Under the pieces are notes generated by a model, which did no database searches, was not told the origin of the DNA, and saw only the letters and a program-made list of their open reading frames with translations. Made by a program: the position numbers and the translations under genes. A DNA stretch of 64,000 bases from contig NZ_VSIY01000004.1 in the NCBI RefSeq assembly GCF_008086115.1, positions 372,001 to 436,000 on the forward strand. The letters are read 5' to 3'. Of the stretch, positions 18,438 through 27,801 are shown in pieces; within the stretch, counting starts at the first letter, position 1, and every line of letters begins with the position of its first letter. Origin of the DNA: Maritimibacter fusiformis. GTDB taxonomy: Bacteria; Pseudomonadota; Alphaproteobacteria; Rhodobacterales; Rhodobacteraceae.

Positions 18438-19292
18438 ATGCCCGATCCATCCGACCTGGCCGCAGGTCTCTACCTCGTCGCCACCCCGATCGGCAACGCC
18501 CGCGACATCACCTTGCGCGCGCTGGATATCCTGGCAAAAGCCGACGTGATCGCGGCGGAAGACACCCGCACCGCGCGCAAGCTGATGGAGATCCACGGCG
18601 TCGCACTCGGCAAACGCCCGCTCATCGCCTATCACGATCACTCCGGGCCGAATGGCCGGGCCGGTATCGCCAAGCTGATCGGAGAGGGCAAATCCGTCGC
18701 CTATGTCAGCGAAGCCGGAACGCCGCTGGTGGCCGACCCGGGCTTTGCGCTGGCGCGCGAGATCGGCGCGGCCGGGCACATGGTGACGGCGGCGCCGGGG
18801 GCTTCGGCGGTCCTGACCGCGCTCAGCCTGTCGGGACTGCCCTCGGACCGGTTCCTGTTCGCGGGCTTCGCGCCGGCGGCGAAATCGGCAAGGCGAAGCT
18901 GGCTGCAGGAGCTGCTGGAGGTGCCGGCGACGCTGGTGATCTACGAAAGCCCGCGGCGCGTTAGGGAATTATTTGCTGATTTGTGCGAGATTGGCGCAGG
19001 TGACAGACAGGCGGCGGTGTGCCGCGAGCTAACCAAGAAGTTCGAAGAGGTCTTGCGCGGGACCATCGGCGCGCTTCACGATGACCTGGCCGGGCGCGAT
19101 TTGAAGGGCGAGGTCGTGGTGCTGATCGACCGGGCCAAGGCGGTCACGACGGATGAAACGATGGAGGCCGCGTTGCGCCGCGCGATGGCGGGGATGAGCC
19201 TGAAGGATGCCGCGGCAACGGTTGCCGAGGCTTACGGATTGCCGCGCCGCAAGGTCTACCAGGCGGCGCTGGAAATGGAGAAGGATGGATGA
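18438..19292 (+). CDS. rsmI: 16S rRNA (cytidine(1402)-2'-O)-methyltransferase RsmI
   Basis: A 284-aa SAM-dependent methyltransferase of the tetrapyrrole-methylase fold. Diagnostic segments are LYLVATPIGNARDITLRAL, AAEDTRTARKLM, VSEAGTPLVADPG and YESPRRVRELFADL. It methylates C1402 in the ribosome P site. It is divergent from the LppC-like gene, a classic pairing, with a 96-bp shared upstream region. It overlaps yraN by 4 bases (ATGA at 19289-19292). Confidence 0.95.
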   Translation: MPDPSDLAAGLYLVATPIGNARDITLRALDILAKADVIAAEDTRTARKLMEIHGVALGKRPLIAYHDHSGPNGRAGIAKLIGEGKSVAYVSEAGTPLVADPGFALAREIGAAGHMVTAAPGASAVLTALSLSGLPSDRFLFAGFAPAAKSARRSWLQELLEVPATLVIYESPRRVRELFADLCEIGAGDRQAAVCRELTKKFEEVLRGTIGALHDDLAGRDLKGEVVVLIDRAKAVTTDETMEAALRRAMAGMSLKDAAATVAEAYGLPRRKVYQAALEMEKDG

Positions 19293-19639
19293 GCGGAAAG
19301 ACCTCGTATCTGGCCGGGATGGCGGCCGAGGACAGTGTCGCGGCGGATTACGCGCGGCGCGGCCACCGGGTTGCGGCCCGGCGCTGGCGCGGCTCGCGCG
19401 GTGAGCTTGATCTGGTGCTCGAGGATGGCGACGGGTTCATCGTGGTCGAGGTCAAGAAGGCGCGCGATTTCGCGCGGGCTGCGGCCCGGCTGACCCGGGC
19501 GCAGCTTGCCCGCATCTACGGCGCGGCCTCGGAGTTCGCCGCCACCGCGCCAAAGGGCCAACTCACCGATCTGCGCTTTGACGTGGCACTGGTGGACGGG
19601 GCCGGGCGGCTGGAAATCCTCGAAAACGCCTGGGCCTGA
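19289..19639 (+). CDS. YraN family (UPF0102) endonuclease-like protein
   Basis: A 116-aa protein of the YraN family. It has a PD-(D/E)XK-type core: [30 protein letters not shown], in which the E-x-D and later E-V-K residues form the presumed metal site. The function of the family is not settled. It is co-translated with rsmI, the usual partner gene. Confidence 0.88.
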   Translation: MSGKTSYLAGMAAEDSVAADYARRGHRVAARRWRGSRGELDLVLEDGDGFIVVEVKKARDFARAAARLTRAQLARIYGAASEFAATAPKGQLTDLRFDVALVDGAGRLEILENAWA

Positions 19640-19697
19640 CCATTGCCCTTGCCGCGATCCCGCGCCATGTAGAGGCGACATCAGCCGGGAGACACCC

Positions 19698-20648
19698 ATG
19701 AGCCTCAAAGTCGCCATCCAGATGGACCCGATCGGGCCGATCGACATCGACGCCGATTCGAGCTTTCGCATCGCCGAAGAGGCGCAGGCGCGCGGGCATG
19801 AGCTGTTTTATTATACGCCCGACCGGCTGTCATACCGCGAGGGCCGCGTGTGCGCGCGCGGCTGGCCGCTGACGGTGCGGCGGGTGCGTGGCGATCACTT
19901 CACGCTGGGGGATGAGCAGGAGGTCGACCTGGCCGATTTCGACGTGGTCTGGCTGCGCCAGGACCCGCCGTTCGACATGGGCTATATCACCACCACCCAC
20001 CTGCTCGACATGATCCACCCGCAGACCATGGTGGTGAACGATCCGTTCTGGGTGCGCAACTACCCCGAAAAACTGCTGGTGCTGCGACTCCCCGACCTGA
20101 CGCCGCCGACGATGATCGCGCGCGATCTGTCCTCGCTGCGTGCCTTCAAGCATGAACACGGCGACATCATCCTCAAGCCGCTCTATGGCAACGGCGGCGC
20201 CGGGGTGTTCCGCCTCGACCCCAATGACCGCAACCTGGCCAGCTTGCACGAGCTGTTCACCGGCATGAACCGTGAGCCGCTGATCGCGCAGAAGTTCCTG
20301 CCGGCGGTGGCCAAGGGCGACAAGCGCATCATCCTGGTCGACGGCGAGCCGGTGGGCGCGATCAACCGGGTGCCGGCGGCGGGCGAGACGCGCTCGAACA
20401 TGCATGTGGGCGGACGACCGGAAAAGATCGGGCTGAGCGAGCGTGACCGCGAGATCTGCGCGGCGATCGGCCCGCTTCTGCGCGAAAAGGGGCAGATCTT
20501 CGTCGGCATCGACGTGATCGGCGACTGGCTGACCGAGATCAACCTGACCTCACCGACCGGCATCCAGGAGCTTGAGCGCTTCGACGGGACCAACGTGGCC
20601 GAAAAGATCTGGCAGGCGATCGAGGCGCGGCGCCGCAAGCCCGGTTGA
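19698..20648 (+). CDS. gshB: glutathione synthase
   Basis: A 316-aa ATP-grasp ligase joining gamma-glutamylcysteine and glycine. Seen motifs are [51 protein letters not shown] and the metal/ATP segment [20 protein letters not shown]. The ATG at 19698 is preceded by GCCGGGAGACACCC. It follows yraN by 58 bp. From the related gene order of other Rhodobacterales, gshB probably once sat near comM, which here lies 15 kb away. Confidence 0.95.
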   Translation: MSLKVAIQMDPIGPIDIDADSSFRIAEEAQARGHELFYYTPDRLSYREGRVCARGWPLTVRRVRGDHFTLGDEQEVDLADFDVVWLRQDPPFDMGYITTTHLLDMIHPQTMVVNDPFWVRNYPEKLLVLRLPDLTPPTMIARDLSSLRAFKHEHGDIILKPLYGNGGAGVFRLDPNDRNLASLHELFTGMNREPLIAQKFLPAVAKGDKRIILVDGEPVGAINRVPAAGETRSNMHVGGRPEKIGLSERDREICAAIGPLLREKGQIFVGIDVIGDWLTEINLTSPTGIQELERFDGTNVAEKIWQAIEARRRKPG

Positions 20649-20986
20649 GCCGGAGTGGGTCGCGCGCGGATTTCGAGGGGGTGAGAGACATTCGTTCCGG
20701 CGGCGCCGTGACCGCGCCGGGCACGGGCCCGGCACGACTTCGATCCGGGCCTGCCTCAGGCGGTGCGCCGACCGGACAGGACGTTTCGGATATCCCGCCC
20801 AGCATGATGCCGACGGCCCGCTCGTGACGCCCTGACTCGCGACACCTTTTCGGCGCATGGCTCTATCACGACCAAGCCATTGAAAACCAGCCATGATTGC
20901 CGGTTCGCCCCGCTCGAACGCCCGTCCTGTCAGTCACATCGCGCCGACCCTCGCGGGCCGATCCGCGACGCGCCAGGCAGACGATG
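20649..20986. other. 338-bp intergenic region with no gene seen
   Basis: This gap lies between gshB and a small minus-strand secreted-peptide gene. It is GC rich. Short open frames exist on both strands but none has a ribosome site plus plausible protein composition. No T-tailed terminator was recognised after gshB. Confidence 0.4.
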
Positions 20987-21181
20987 TCAGCGCGGGAAGC
21001 ACCGTGATTTGCTGCCGAACCCGGCCGGCGTGCAAATGTAGGACCCGCTGCCGGTCGTGGTGGACGTGCCGGTGGCCTCGGCGGCGGCTTCGGTCGAGAA
21101 TACGGCAAAGGACGCGAACGTCAGCGCGGCCAGGCCATAGACCATCGCGCGGCCGAGACGCCGTTGAATCGGATGAAACAC
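20987..21181 (-). CDS. small secreted peptide, unknown function
   Basis: A 64-aa product from a GTG at 21181, preceded by GAGGAGAGAGCA, an excellent ribosome site. Residues 1 to about 37 form a signal peptide (MVYGLAALTFASFAVFSTEAAA core). The predicted mature part is only about 30 residues, Thr/Ser/Gly rich, with two cysteines (YICTPAGFGSKSRCFPR) able to form one disulfide. I recognise no named family. The good ribosome site and clear export signal make it likely to be real. It lies at the left edge of the accessory surface block. Confidence 0.6.
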   Translation of the reverse strand: MFHPIQRRLGRAMVYGLAALTFASFAVFSTEAAAEATGTSTTTGSGSYICTPAGFGSKSRCFPR

Positions 21182-21480
21182 TGCTCTCTCCTCACTGCGG
21201 AACCGCCGTTTGAGAAGGCGACCCTCGTTGATGGTGGAGAAAATGCCTTAAGATCAGGTGAACGGTCAAGCCGACGCGGCAACGGCGGCGAGAGATGTGA
21301 CACGATAACCACCGCACCGCTGGGCCGGACCCGGTGTTTCGACCCGGAAGGAAAGGAAACTCAACCGCTTGTCAGACCTGGTCTGGCGCAGCCGAGGATG
21401 GCGAATTGCCGCCGATCGTGACGACACGCGGCAACACGCACCGCCCGTGCGGTCCGGTCACGAGAAACCCGCCCGCGGCC
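21182..21480. other. 299-bp intergenic region
   Basis: Region upstream of the small secreted-peptide gene and downstream of the polysaccharide operon. It must hold the peptide's promoter. No clear terminator or other gene was seen. Confidence 0.35.
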
Positions 21481-22380
21481 TCAGTCGATCACGTTCCTCG
21501 AACGGCGCCAGTCGGGAAATCCGAAATCGTCCGGCCAGGGATAGACTTCCTGCTGGTTGAAATATACCACCGCATCGAGCTCGGGATATTCTGCGCCCTT
21601 GGTGCGCACGTCGGCCTCCCACATCGCGACGTGATCGGCGTCCCCGACATAGCCAAGCTCGGCCACCACGATCGGCTTGCCGAATTGCAGCGCACGCTCG
21701 TAGCGCGGCGCGAAGATGTCATCGAAGGTCTGTTCCCGACCCAGCACCTGCTTTTCCCACGGACCATAGCTGAAGACCGACAGGCCGACGACATCGACAT
21801 ATGCATCGCCGGGATAATACTCGGCCATGTTCTCGAACCCGAGCGGCGACCACATGAAGCGCGCGTCGGGCGCGGCCTGGCGGCAGACATCCATCATCCG
21901 ACGATAGGCGGCGATATAGAGGTCCGGCTCCCACCCCGCCCAGATGAACTGGCCGGTATCGTCGTCCATCTCCTGTGCCCAGCGGATCGTCACCGGCCGC
22001 TCGAGCGATCCGAGCGCGCTGCAGACCGTGCGCATGGTCTCGTCATAGCCACCCGAGGTTATGCCGGCCTGCAACACGATGGGCGAGTTTCTTTCGTCCC
22101 GGGTCCAGGTCCAGGGCTCGATCGTGACCAGTAGGGTGCGGCCGCGTTCGGCGGCGTAGGACTCGGCCTCGGCCAGGCTGGGCAGGAACACGTCCTCCCA
22201 CGGCAGGAACAGATGCTCGATCGCGATGCCCTGCACGTCGCCGTAGTCGCCGCCCGGGTCATAGACGCCGAACGGCAGGTCGCCCGGCGGAATGGATTGG
22301 GACAGGACAGGCGTTGCGGCGATGAATGCCGACAGCAGCGCCGCCGCGCTCAGCGCTCTCTTGCGATCAGGGTGACCCAT
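21481..22380 (-). CDS. secreted glycoside hydrolase, GH26/clan-A-like
   Basis: A 299-aa protein with a signal peptide of about 28 residues (LSAAALLSAFIAATPVLSQ). The mature part looks like a (beta/alpha)8 glycosidase: E137 in TIRWAQEMDDD is the expected acid/base and E241 in PIVVAELGYVGD the expected nucleophile, spaced as in GH26 mannanases and relatives. Its start overlaps the glycosyltransferase gene end by 14 bp. A periplasmic hydrolase encoded with a cellulose-synthase-like transferase usually trims or edits the polymer during export. Fold is fairly sure; linkage specificity is not. Confidence 0.75.
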   Translation of the reverse strand: MGHPDRKRALSAAALLSAFIAATPVLSQSIPPGDLPFGVYDPGGDYGDVQGIAIEHLFLPWEDVFLPSLAEAESYAAERGRTLLVTIEPWTWTRDERNSPIVLQAGITSGGYDETMRTVCSALGSLERPVTIRWAQEMDDDTGQFIWAGWEPDLYIAAYRRMMDVCRQAAPDARFMWSPLGFENMAEYYPGDAYVDVVGLSVFSYGPWEKQVLGREQTFDDIFAPRYERALQFGKPIVVAELGYVGDADHVAMWEADVRTKGAEYPELDAVVYFNQQEVYPWPDDFGFPDWRRSRNVID

Positions 22381-24241
22381 GGCGTCCCTCTCTTTCTGTC
22401 AAACTGTCAATCAAATCATACACCCATCTCGCGTTGTAGGATACATGCACGTTGCCGGATGCCCCTTGCCCCGCACCGGCCACGACATAGTCGGATCTGA
22501 GGAAACTCACCTTTCCCTGGGTCGTGGCGAGCGCAATCGCGGCATCGTGACCGCGCTGCATGACGCCATAGCCGATGGCCGCGCCCAGAACCGCCACGCA
22601 GCCGAACTGGAACGCCGCCTGACCCCGCAGGCTTTGCCGGCTGCCGGGGTTTTCGCGCAGGTGGTTGGCCACGATGATCAAAAACAACCCGCTGTAGATC
22701 GCCGCATTGACCAGCGCGAAGATGTAGAACCCGGCGGCATCGGCGACCCCGTCTGCCACCAGCACCGGCAGCAGCGACAGCATCGCAAGCCCGAAATAGG
22801 GCAGCAGCACCGGCCACGGCACCAGCGACGACGCCTTGTCACCCTTCGGCGTGACGCGGAAATCGACGAACCGCCCGGTCAGCCGGTCGCGCACCGCCAT
22901 GACGCAGCCCCACAACACCCAGGGCCATTGCAGCGCGGCAAAGAACGCCTTTTCCCAGCCAAGCACCTTGGCGTCGCGCGGCCGGAAATAGCCGTCGGCG
23001 CGGATCAGATAGGCCAGCGCGATCAGCACGGCAATCGAGGGCAGGATATGACCCAGAAACGCGGGATAGGTCACGCCGACGAAACGCATGTCGAACATCA
23101 GCGCCGCGATGGGCATCGCGAACATGATCGCCATGAAGGCGGCGAACAGCGGATACCAGAGCTGCGAGAACACGAACTGGAACCTCTGCCGCGGCGACAG
23201 GGCGCGGAAATATCGCGGCGTGTGCGACAAGAGCAGCGTGACGAGGCTTCGCGACCACTGAAACTCCTGCGTGACCAGATCGTTCAGGCATGCCGGCCCC
23301 TGACCGATGGCGATGGCGTCCATCGCGTGCACACCCTTCCATCCGCCCGCGTTCATGATCATCGAGGTCGAATGATCCTCGGCCAACTCCGGCCCGAGCC
23401 CGCCGATTTCCTTGAGCGCCACGGTGCGCACCGCATAATGCGACCCGATGCACATCGGCGCCCAGCCGTTCGAGTAACCCGCCTGCAAGACCCCGTGAAA
23501 CATCGCCTCGGCATGAAGGCGGGTGCGCGCGGCCCAGCTTTGCGCGGCGTTCTTCGAGCAGATGCTGGGCGCGCTGACATAGCCCACGGCAGGGTCGGCA
23601 AAGGGGCGCAGCATCTCGCGCAGATAGCCCGGTTGCGGCACGTGGTCGGCATCGAGCTGCGCGACGAAATCGTAACCGTCATAGCCGAAATGGTCGTAGA
23701 AATAGGCCAGATTGCCTTCCTTGCAGCGCGTCCGTCGCGGCCATGTGGGCCGGTGGTAGGCATCGACCCACTTGCGTGTCGATATCTTCACGCCATGCGC
23801 GTCGCACCATGCGATTGTCTCGGGCTGCGGGTCTTCGTCGGCGAGCCAGGTGTCATGCCCAACGTCCTGCGCCAGCATCGCGCGCAGCGTCTCCTGCACC
23901 AGCGAAAACGGCTCTGCCGGGGCCTTGGTCACGACCATTGCGACACGGGCGGGCGGCAGGTCATCGGTCCCGACCACGGCGCGCTGGGCGCGCATGAACA
24001 TGGCGATGAAGTAGGCTTGAAGAAAGAAGATCCAGAACAGGCAGGCGCTGACCAGCAGGTATCGCCCCCAGCCGATGTTGTGTGAGGGTTGCAGCCACCA
24101 GACCCAGAAGAACGCCGCGCACATCGCCCAGACGGCGACAAGCGCGGCATACTTGCGCCGGGCCCTGCCCCGCAGCACGGGTTCACGGAATGGCCGCGCG
24201 GTGCCCGCGCCAACCGGGGCGATGTCAGGCAAACCGGACAT
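22367..24241 (-). CDS. cellulose-synthase-like family 2 glycosyltransferase
   Basis: A 624-aa membrane glycosyltransferase. Two N-terminal membrane helices (about 30-85) precede the GT2 domain, which shows LADED (133-137), the donor-binding QLDADH (D197, D199), the catalytic base motif AEDHST (D289) and QEFQWSRS (325-332). The last departs from the usual Q-x-x-R-W of processive synthases. At least four C-terminal membrane helices follow. The start at 24241 has GGAGG upstream and overlaps the galE end by 17 bp. It probably polymerises and exports a polysaccharide from UDP-sugars made by the two upstream genes. Confidence 0.85.
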   Translation of the reverse strand: MSGLPDIAPVGAGTARPFREPVLRGRARRKYAALVAVWAMCAAFFWVWWLQPSHNIGWGRYLLVSACLFWIFFLQAYFIAMFMRAQRAVVGTDDLPPARVAMVVTKAPAEPFSLVQETLRAMLAQDVGHDTWLADEDPQPETIAWCDAHGVKISTRKWVDAYHRPTWPRRTRCKEGNLAYFYDHFGYDGYDFVAQLDADHVPQPGYLREMLRPFADPAVGYVSAPSICSKNAAQSWAARTRLHAEAMFHGVLQAGYSNGWAPMCIGSHYAVRTVALKEIGGLGPELAEDHSTSMIMNAGGWKGVHAMDAIAIGQGPACLNDLVTQEFQWSRSLVTLLLSHTPRYFRALSPRQRFQFVFSQLWYPLFAAFMAIMFAMPIAALMFDMRFVGVTYPAFLGHILPSIAVLIALAYLIRADGYFRPRDAKVLGWEKAFFAALQWPWVLWGCVMAVRDRLTGRFVDFRVTPKGDKASSLVPWPVLLPYFGLAMLSLLPVLVADGVADAAGFYIFALVNAAIYSGLFLIIVANHLRENPGSRQSLRGQAAFQFGCVAVLGAAIGYGVMQRGHDAAIALATTQGKVSFLRSDYVVAGAGQGASGNVHVSYNARWVYDLIDSLTEREGRHGSP

Positions 24242-25226
24242 TCGGCGCCTCCAGCCCGAAACTGCGCGCGGCATCGGACACGATCGTCGCCAGGTCCGAC
24301 CGCTGCGGCCTGAAGCCCAAGAGCGCGCGCGCATGCCCGGTGTCGGCCACCAGCACGGGCGGATCACCGGCGCGGCGCGGGCCGATCTCGACCGGCACCC
24401 TGCGGTCGGTGATGTGTTCGACCATCGCGACGATGTCGAAGTTCGAAGTCTGCTGCCCGCTGCCCAGGTTGACGGTCAGGTCGCCGCCGTTTTGTTGCAG
24501 ATGTTCAAGCGCCAGCATATGCCCGTGCACCAGATCGGAGACGTGCACATAGTCGCGGATGCAGCTTCCGTCGGGCGTGTCATAGTCGTCGCCGAACAGC
24601 CGCAGGGCAGGGGTCCAGCCCGCGGCGGCGAACAGCGCCAGCGGGATCAGGTGGGTTTCCGGGTCGTGCCGCTCGCGCAGGATGCCGCTGGCATCGGCCC
24701 CGGCCACGTTGAAGTAACGCAGGATGCCGTAGGACATGCCGGACTGCGCCGCGATATCCCGCAGCATCTGTTCGCACATCAGCTTGGTCATGCCATAGGG
24801 ATTGATCGGGTGCTGCACCGTGGCCTCGTTCACCGGGATCGTGTCGGGCACGCCGTAGGTCGCGCAACTGCTCGACAGGATGAACGTCGTGACCCCCGCC
24901 CGCGCGCAGGCGGTCAGCAGCGACAGCATCCCGCCGACATTGTTCTCATAGTATTTGCGCGGGTCGGTCACCGATTCCCCGACATAGGCCGAGGCCGCGA
25001 AATGCAGGACCGTGTCGACGGAATGGCGGAGCAGCGTTTCGGTCAGCGCGTCGGTCTGGCGCAGGTCGAGCTTGACCAGCGGCCCCCACCTGACGGCTTC
25101 CCGCGATCCGGTCGAGAGGTTGTCGACCACCACGGGTTCGAGACCGCGCGCCGCCAGGGCCAGACAGGCATGGCTGCCGATATAGCCCGCGCCGCCGGTC
25201 ACGCATATGCCGGCCGCGCGTGTCAT
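24225..25226 (-). CDS. galE: UDP-glucose 4-epimerase
   Basis: A 333-aa extended short-chain dehydrogenase. The NAD motif is [11 protein letters not shown] near the N terminus. The catalytic region is SSSCATYG and NPYGMTKLM, giving the S/T...Y-x-x-x-K set. [15 protein letters not shown] is the typical late GalE signature. It interconverts UDP-glucose and UDP-galactose (or the N-acetyl forms). The ATG at 25226 overlaps the stop of the upstream UXS gene (ATGA). It supplies nucleotide sugar to the transferase encoded next. Confidence 0.9.
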   Translation of the reverse strand: MTRAAGICVTGGAGYIGSHACLALAARGLEPVVVDNLSTGSREAVRWGPLVKLDLRQTDALTETLLRHSVDTVLHFAASAYVGESVTDPRKYYENNVGGMLSLLTACARAGVTTFILSSSCATYGVPDTIPVNEATVQHPINPYGMTKLMCEQMLRDIAAQSGMSYGILRYFNVAGADASGILRERHDPETHLIPLALFAAAGWTPALRLFGDDYDTPDGSCIRDYVHVSDLVHGHMLALEHLQQNGGDLTVNLGSGQQTSNFDIVAMVEHITDRRVPVEIGPRRAGDPPVLVADTGHARALLGFRPQRSDLATIVSDAARSFGLEAPNVRFA

Positions 25227-26227
25227 TGCGCCGCCAGCAGCGGCTGGCCGTCCTGCCGTGCGCAGGCGGCGAAATAAGGGATCGTGCGCCCCAGCCCTTC
25301 GGCGAGCGACACCTTGGGCGACCAGCCCAGCACCTGCATGGCGCGGCTGATGTCGGGCTTGCGTTGCTTCGGGTCGTCCACCGGCAGATCGACAAAGCAC
25401 ACCCGCGACGGCGACGTCAGCGCCGCGATCACGATCCGCGCAAGCTCGAGGATGGTGAACTCGGTCGGGTTGCCCAGGTTGACGGGGTCGCACACCTCGT
25501 CCGGCGCGTCCATCAGCGCCATCAGCCCGCCAAGCATGTCGCTGACATAGCAGAACGACCGCGTCTGGCTGCCGTCGCCGAAAACGGTCACATCGGCACC
25601 CGCCAGCGCCTGCACGACAAAGCTCGACACCACGCGCCCGTCGCCCGGCGACATGCCCGGCCCGTATGTGTTGAAGATGCGCGCGATCCGCGTGCGCACG
25701 CCGCGCTGCTGGCGGAATTCGTGAAACAGCGTCTCGACCGCGCGCTTGCCCTCGTCATAGCAGGCGCGCGGGCCGACCGTGTTGACGTTGCCGCGGTAGC
25801 CTTCCGGCTGCGGGCTGATCTCGGGGTCGCCATAGACCTCGGAGGTCGAGGATTGAAGGATGCGCGCATCGATGCGCTCGGCCAGTTCCAGCAGGTTCAG
25901 GGCGCCGATCACGTTGGTCTTGAAGGTGTGCAGCGGGTCGGCCTGATACCTGGGCGGCGAGGCGGCGCAGGCGAGGTTGTAGATCTGATCCACCGGGCCG
26001 ACATCGGGCAGCGGCCTGACGATGTCATGGCTGACGAGCGTGAAGCGCGGGTGCCCCAGAAGGCGGGCGATGTTCGACCTGCGCCCGGTAAGGAAGTTGT
26101 CCATGCACACGACGCGGTGCCCGTCCGCGATCAGCCTGGCGCACAGGTGGCTGCCAAGAAATCCGGCCCCGCCGGCCACGAGAACGCGCCGGCGCCTGTG
26201 GCCCGCACGTCCTTCGAGTTCAGTCAT
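25223..26227 (-). CDS. UDP-glucuronate decarboxylase (UXS-type) SDR
   Basis: A 334-aa extended SDR. The Rossmann motif is [13 protein letters not shown] (17-29). UXS-type features are [36 protein letters not shown], and ACYDEGKR carrying the catalytic Tyr/Lys. It would turn UDP-glucuronate into UDP-xylose. The ATG at 26227 was chosen because the fold begins about 15 residues later; in-frame ATGs at 26302 and 26332 would add an unlikely basic extension. It heads the four-gene polysaccharide operon. A broken paralogue lies at 53850-54802. Confidence 0.86.
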   Translation of the reverse strand: MTELEGRAGHRRRRVLVAGGAGFLGSHLCARLIADGHRVVCMDNFLTGRRSNIARLLGHPRFTLVSHDIVRPLPDVGPVDQIYNLACAASPPRYQADPLHTFKTNVIGALNLLELAERIDARILQSSTSEVYGDPEISPQPEGYRGNVNTVGPRACYDEGKRAVETLFHEFRQQRGVRTRIARIFNTYGPGMSPGDGRVVSSFVVQALAGADVTVFGDGSQTRSFCYVSDMLGGLMALMDAPDEVCDPVNLGNPTEFTILELARIVIAALTSPSRVCFVDLPVDDPKQRKPDISRAMQVLGWSPKVSLAEGLGRTIPYFAACARQDGQPLLAAQ

Positions 26228-26554
26228 ATACCTACCCACCACGTTCCCCCCGAAACGTTCGATCCGATGCCTTCGGTCAGACTTGGCGGTGTGCCCGGTC
26301 ATGGAATGACGCGGCGATCCTTTGGCCGCCACTTCACCCGGGACCAGTCGGACGGAACCGGATCGTACTACATACTACTTGCACGATACGAACCTCGGCA
26401 AAGTGGGGGAACCTAACAATAGGGATAGCACTTCCCGTAAGTGTCTGACGCGGCGGGGTTTGATCGGCCGGGCCTTCGGCCGCGATTTGCCCGAAACGGT
26501 CAATCGGCGCGCGGCGTCACGGCCTTCCGAGGCGCCGGAAATGCGAAAAAGGAT
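26228..26554. promoter_or_regulatory. upstream region of the polysaccharide operon, with inverted repeat
   Basis: A 327-bp gap before the minus-strand UXS gene. It contains the dyad CACTTcccgtAAGTG (26429-26443). The block ATAGCACTTC at 26425-26434, which overlaps it, recurs at 28121-28130 in the large gap before the Gly-rich gene. Both could be operator parts. No gene was seen in the gap. Confidence 0.35.
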
Positions 26555-27055
26555 TTAGTGCGGATAGCCGAAATCGCCGATCGCCTTCCAGATGTCGCGG
26601 TTGATCGCGGCCAGCTCGGCGATCGCGGCCTCCACGTCGCTGGCGGCGGCGGCATCGAGGTCGTTGACCTGCCCCATCATCAGCCTGTCCTTGCGGTCCG
26701 CGATCCGCATCAGGATCGAGCGCGGGTTGCCGCCCTCGCTGTCGAAGGCGTAGATGCAGTGATTGTAGCGATTGCGCAGCGCCGACTGGCTCTGGATGCG
26801 CCTGGTCAGGGCCAGCATCCGGTCACGCTCGACCTTGTCGATCCGGTCGAGCTTGGACAGACGCTCCACCATGTCGATGCGCGCGCGCGTGGTGTTGAGG
26901 GTCAGGAAAACGACGGTTGCGACTTCCTTGTCCATGCCCGAAAGCCCGGCGATCAGATGGATCAGCAGGCTTTCGGTATTGGTCCAGGTGTAGTTGAGCT
27001 TGCCGATCAACAGCAGGAAATCGTCGAACTGGACGGGTTCCGCTGCCTTGTGCAT
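26555..27055 (-). CDS. helical protein of unknown function, co-transcribed with LuxR-type regulator
   Basis: A 166-aa, mostly helical soluble protein without signal peptide. Central segments are TESLLIHLIAGLSGMDKEVA, LTLNTTRARIDMVERLSKL and LRNRYNHCIYAFD. I do not recognise a named family. The ATG at 27055 comes 2 bases after the stop of the regulator gene, so the two form an operon and probably act together. Possible roles include a partner or modulator of the regulator; this is inference only. Confidence 0.75.
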   Translation of the reverse strand: MHKAAEPVQFDDFLLLIGKLNYTWTNTESLLIHLIAGLSGMDKEVATVVFLTLNTTRARIDMVERLSKLDRIDKVERDRMLALTRRIQSQSALRNRYNHCIYAFDSEGGNPRSILMRIADRKDRLMMGQVNDLDAAAASDVEAAIAELAAINRDIWKAIGDFGYPH

Positions 27056-27057
27056 GT

Positions 27058-27801
27058 TCACCGTCCCTGTGCCTGCGCGTATTGATTCAGATACCATATC
27101 GCCGCCTCGGTCCGGTTGTGGACGCCAAGCTTGGCGATCACGTGGTGCATGTGCAGCTTGACGGTATGCTGCGACAGGTTCAGCTCATCGGCGATGATTT
27201 TGTTCTGCTTGCCCTCGGCGGCCGAGCCCAGGACCTGCAACTCACGCTCGGTCAAATGGATCTTCTCCACCTTGGCCTCGTCCCCTTCGTCCGGTTCGCG
27301 CGCGACCGCCGGGTAGGGCGCCGGGATTTCCGGGCTGAGCATCGGCGCCTGCTGCACCTGCGCCATCAGGCTGGCGGGAATGTAGTATTCGCCCCACACC
27401 AGAAGCCGCAGCACGGACAGCCAGCAATCGACCTCGACGTTCATCGGCAGAAAGCCGACCTGGCCAATCGACGGGTCCGCCCGGACCATGTCGATCAGGC
27501 GGGCCGCGATGTCGAGCTTGCGAAACCCCAACGCCACATGCGCATGCGGAAACTTCGCACGCAGTTGCGGCATCGCCCTGATCAGGTCATCCAGCAAGGA
27601 TTCGTCGACGATGATGATCCGCACCGCCTGCGCCTTCTCGTCGGTCATGAAAAGCGGCTCGGCCAGCGATGCCGCGCGCAGGAATTGCAAACAGGCAATC
27701 TCCGCATCTGCCAGTTTCAGAAATGTATCCGAGAAACTCAGCGAATTGCCAACAACCAACCCACTGCTTGTGATCGCAGTCTTCCGTGCATCATTCGGCA
27801 C
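27058..27801 (-). CDS. LuxR/NarL-type transcriptional regulator with pseudo-receiver (CsgD-like layout)
   Basis: A 247-aa regulator from a GTG at 27801, chosen for the AAGGGGGG ribosome site 8 bases upstream. The N-terminal about 150 residues resemble a degenerate receiver: VRIIIVDESLLDDL near residue 60-73 and GFLPMNVEVDCWLSVLRLLVWGEYYIP near 117-141. The C terminus is a LuxR HTH: LTERELQVLGSAAEGKQNK and LNLSQHTVKLHMHHVIAKLGVHNRTEA. The layout matches CsgD/VpsT-type biofilm regulators. At residues 127-130 it reads WLSV where VpsT has WLTR for cyclic-di-GMP, so ligand binding is uncertain. It is divergent from the Gly-rich/T1SS operon. Confidence 0.82.
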   Translation of the reverse strand: MPNDARKTAITSSGLVVGNSLSFSDTFLKLADAEIACLQFLRAASLAEPLFMTDEKAQAVRIIIVDESLLDDLIRAMPQLRAKFPHAHVALGFRKLDIAARLIDMVRADPSIGQVGFLPMNVEVDCWLSVLRLLVWGEYYIPASLMAQVQQAPMLSPEIPAPYPAVAREPDEGDEAKVEKIHLTERELQVLGSAAEGKQNKIIADELNLSQHTVKLHMHHVIAKLGVHNRTEAAIWYLNQYAQAQGR

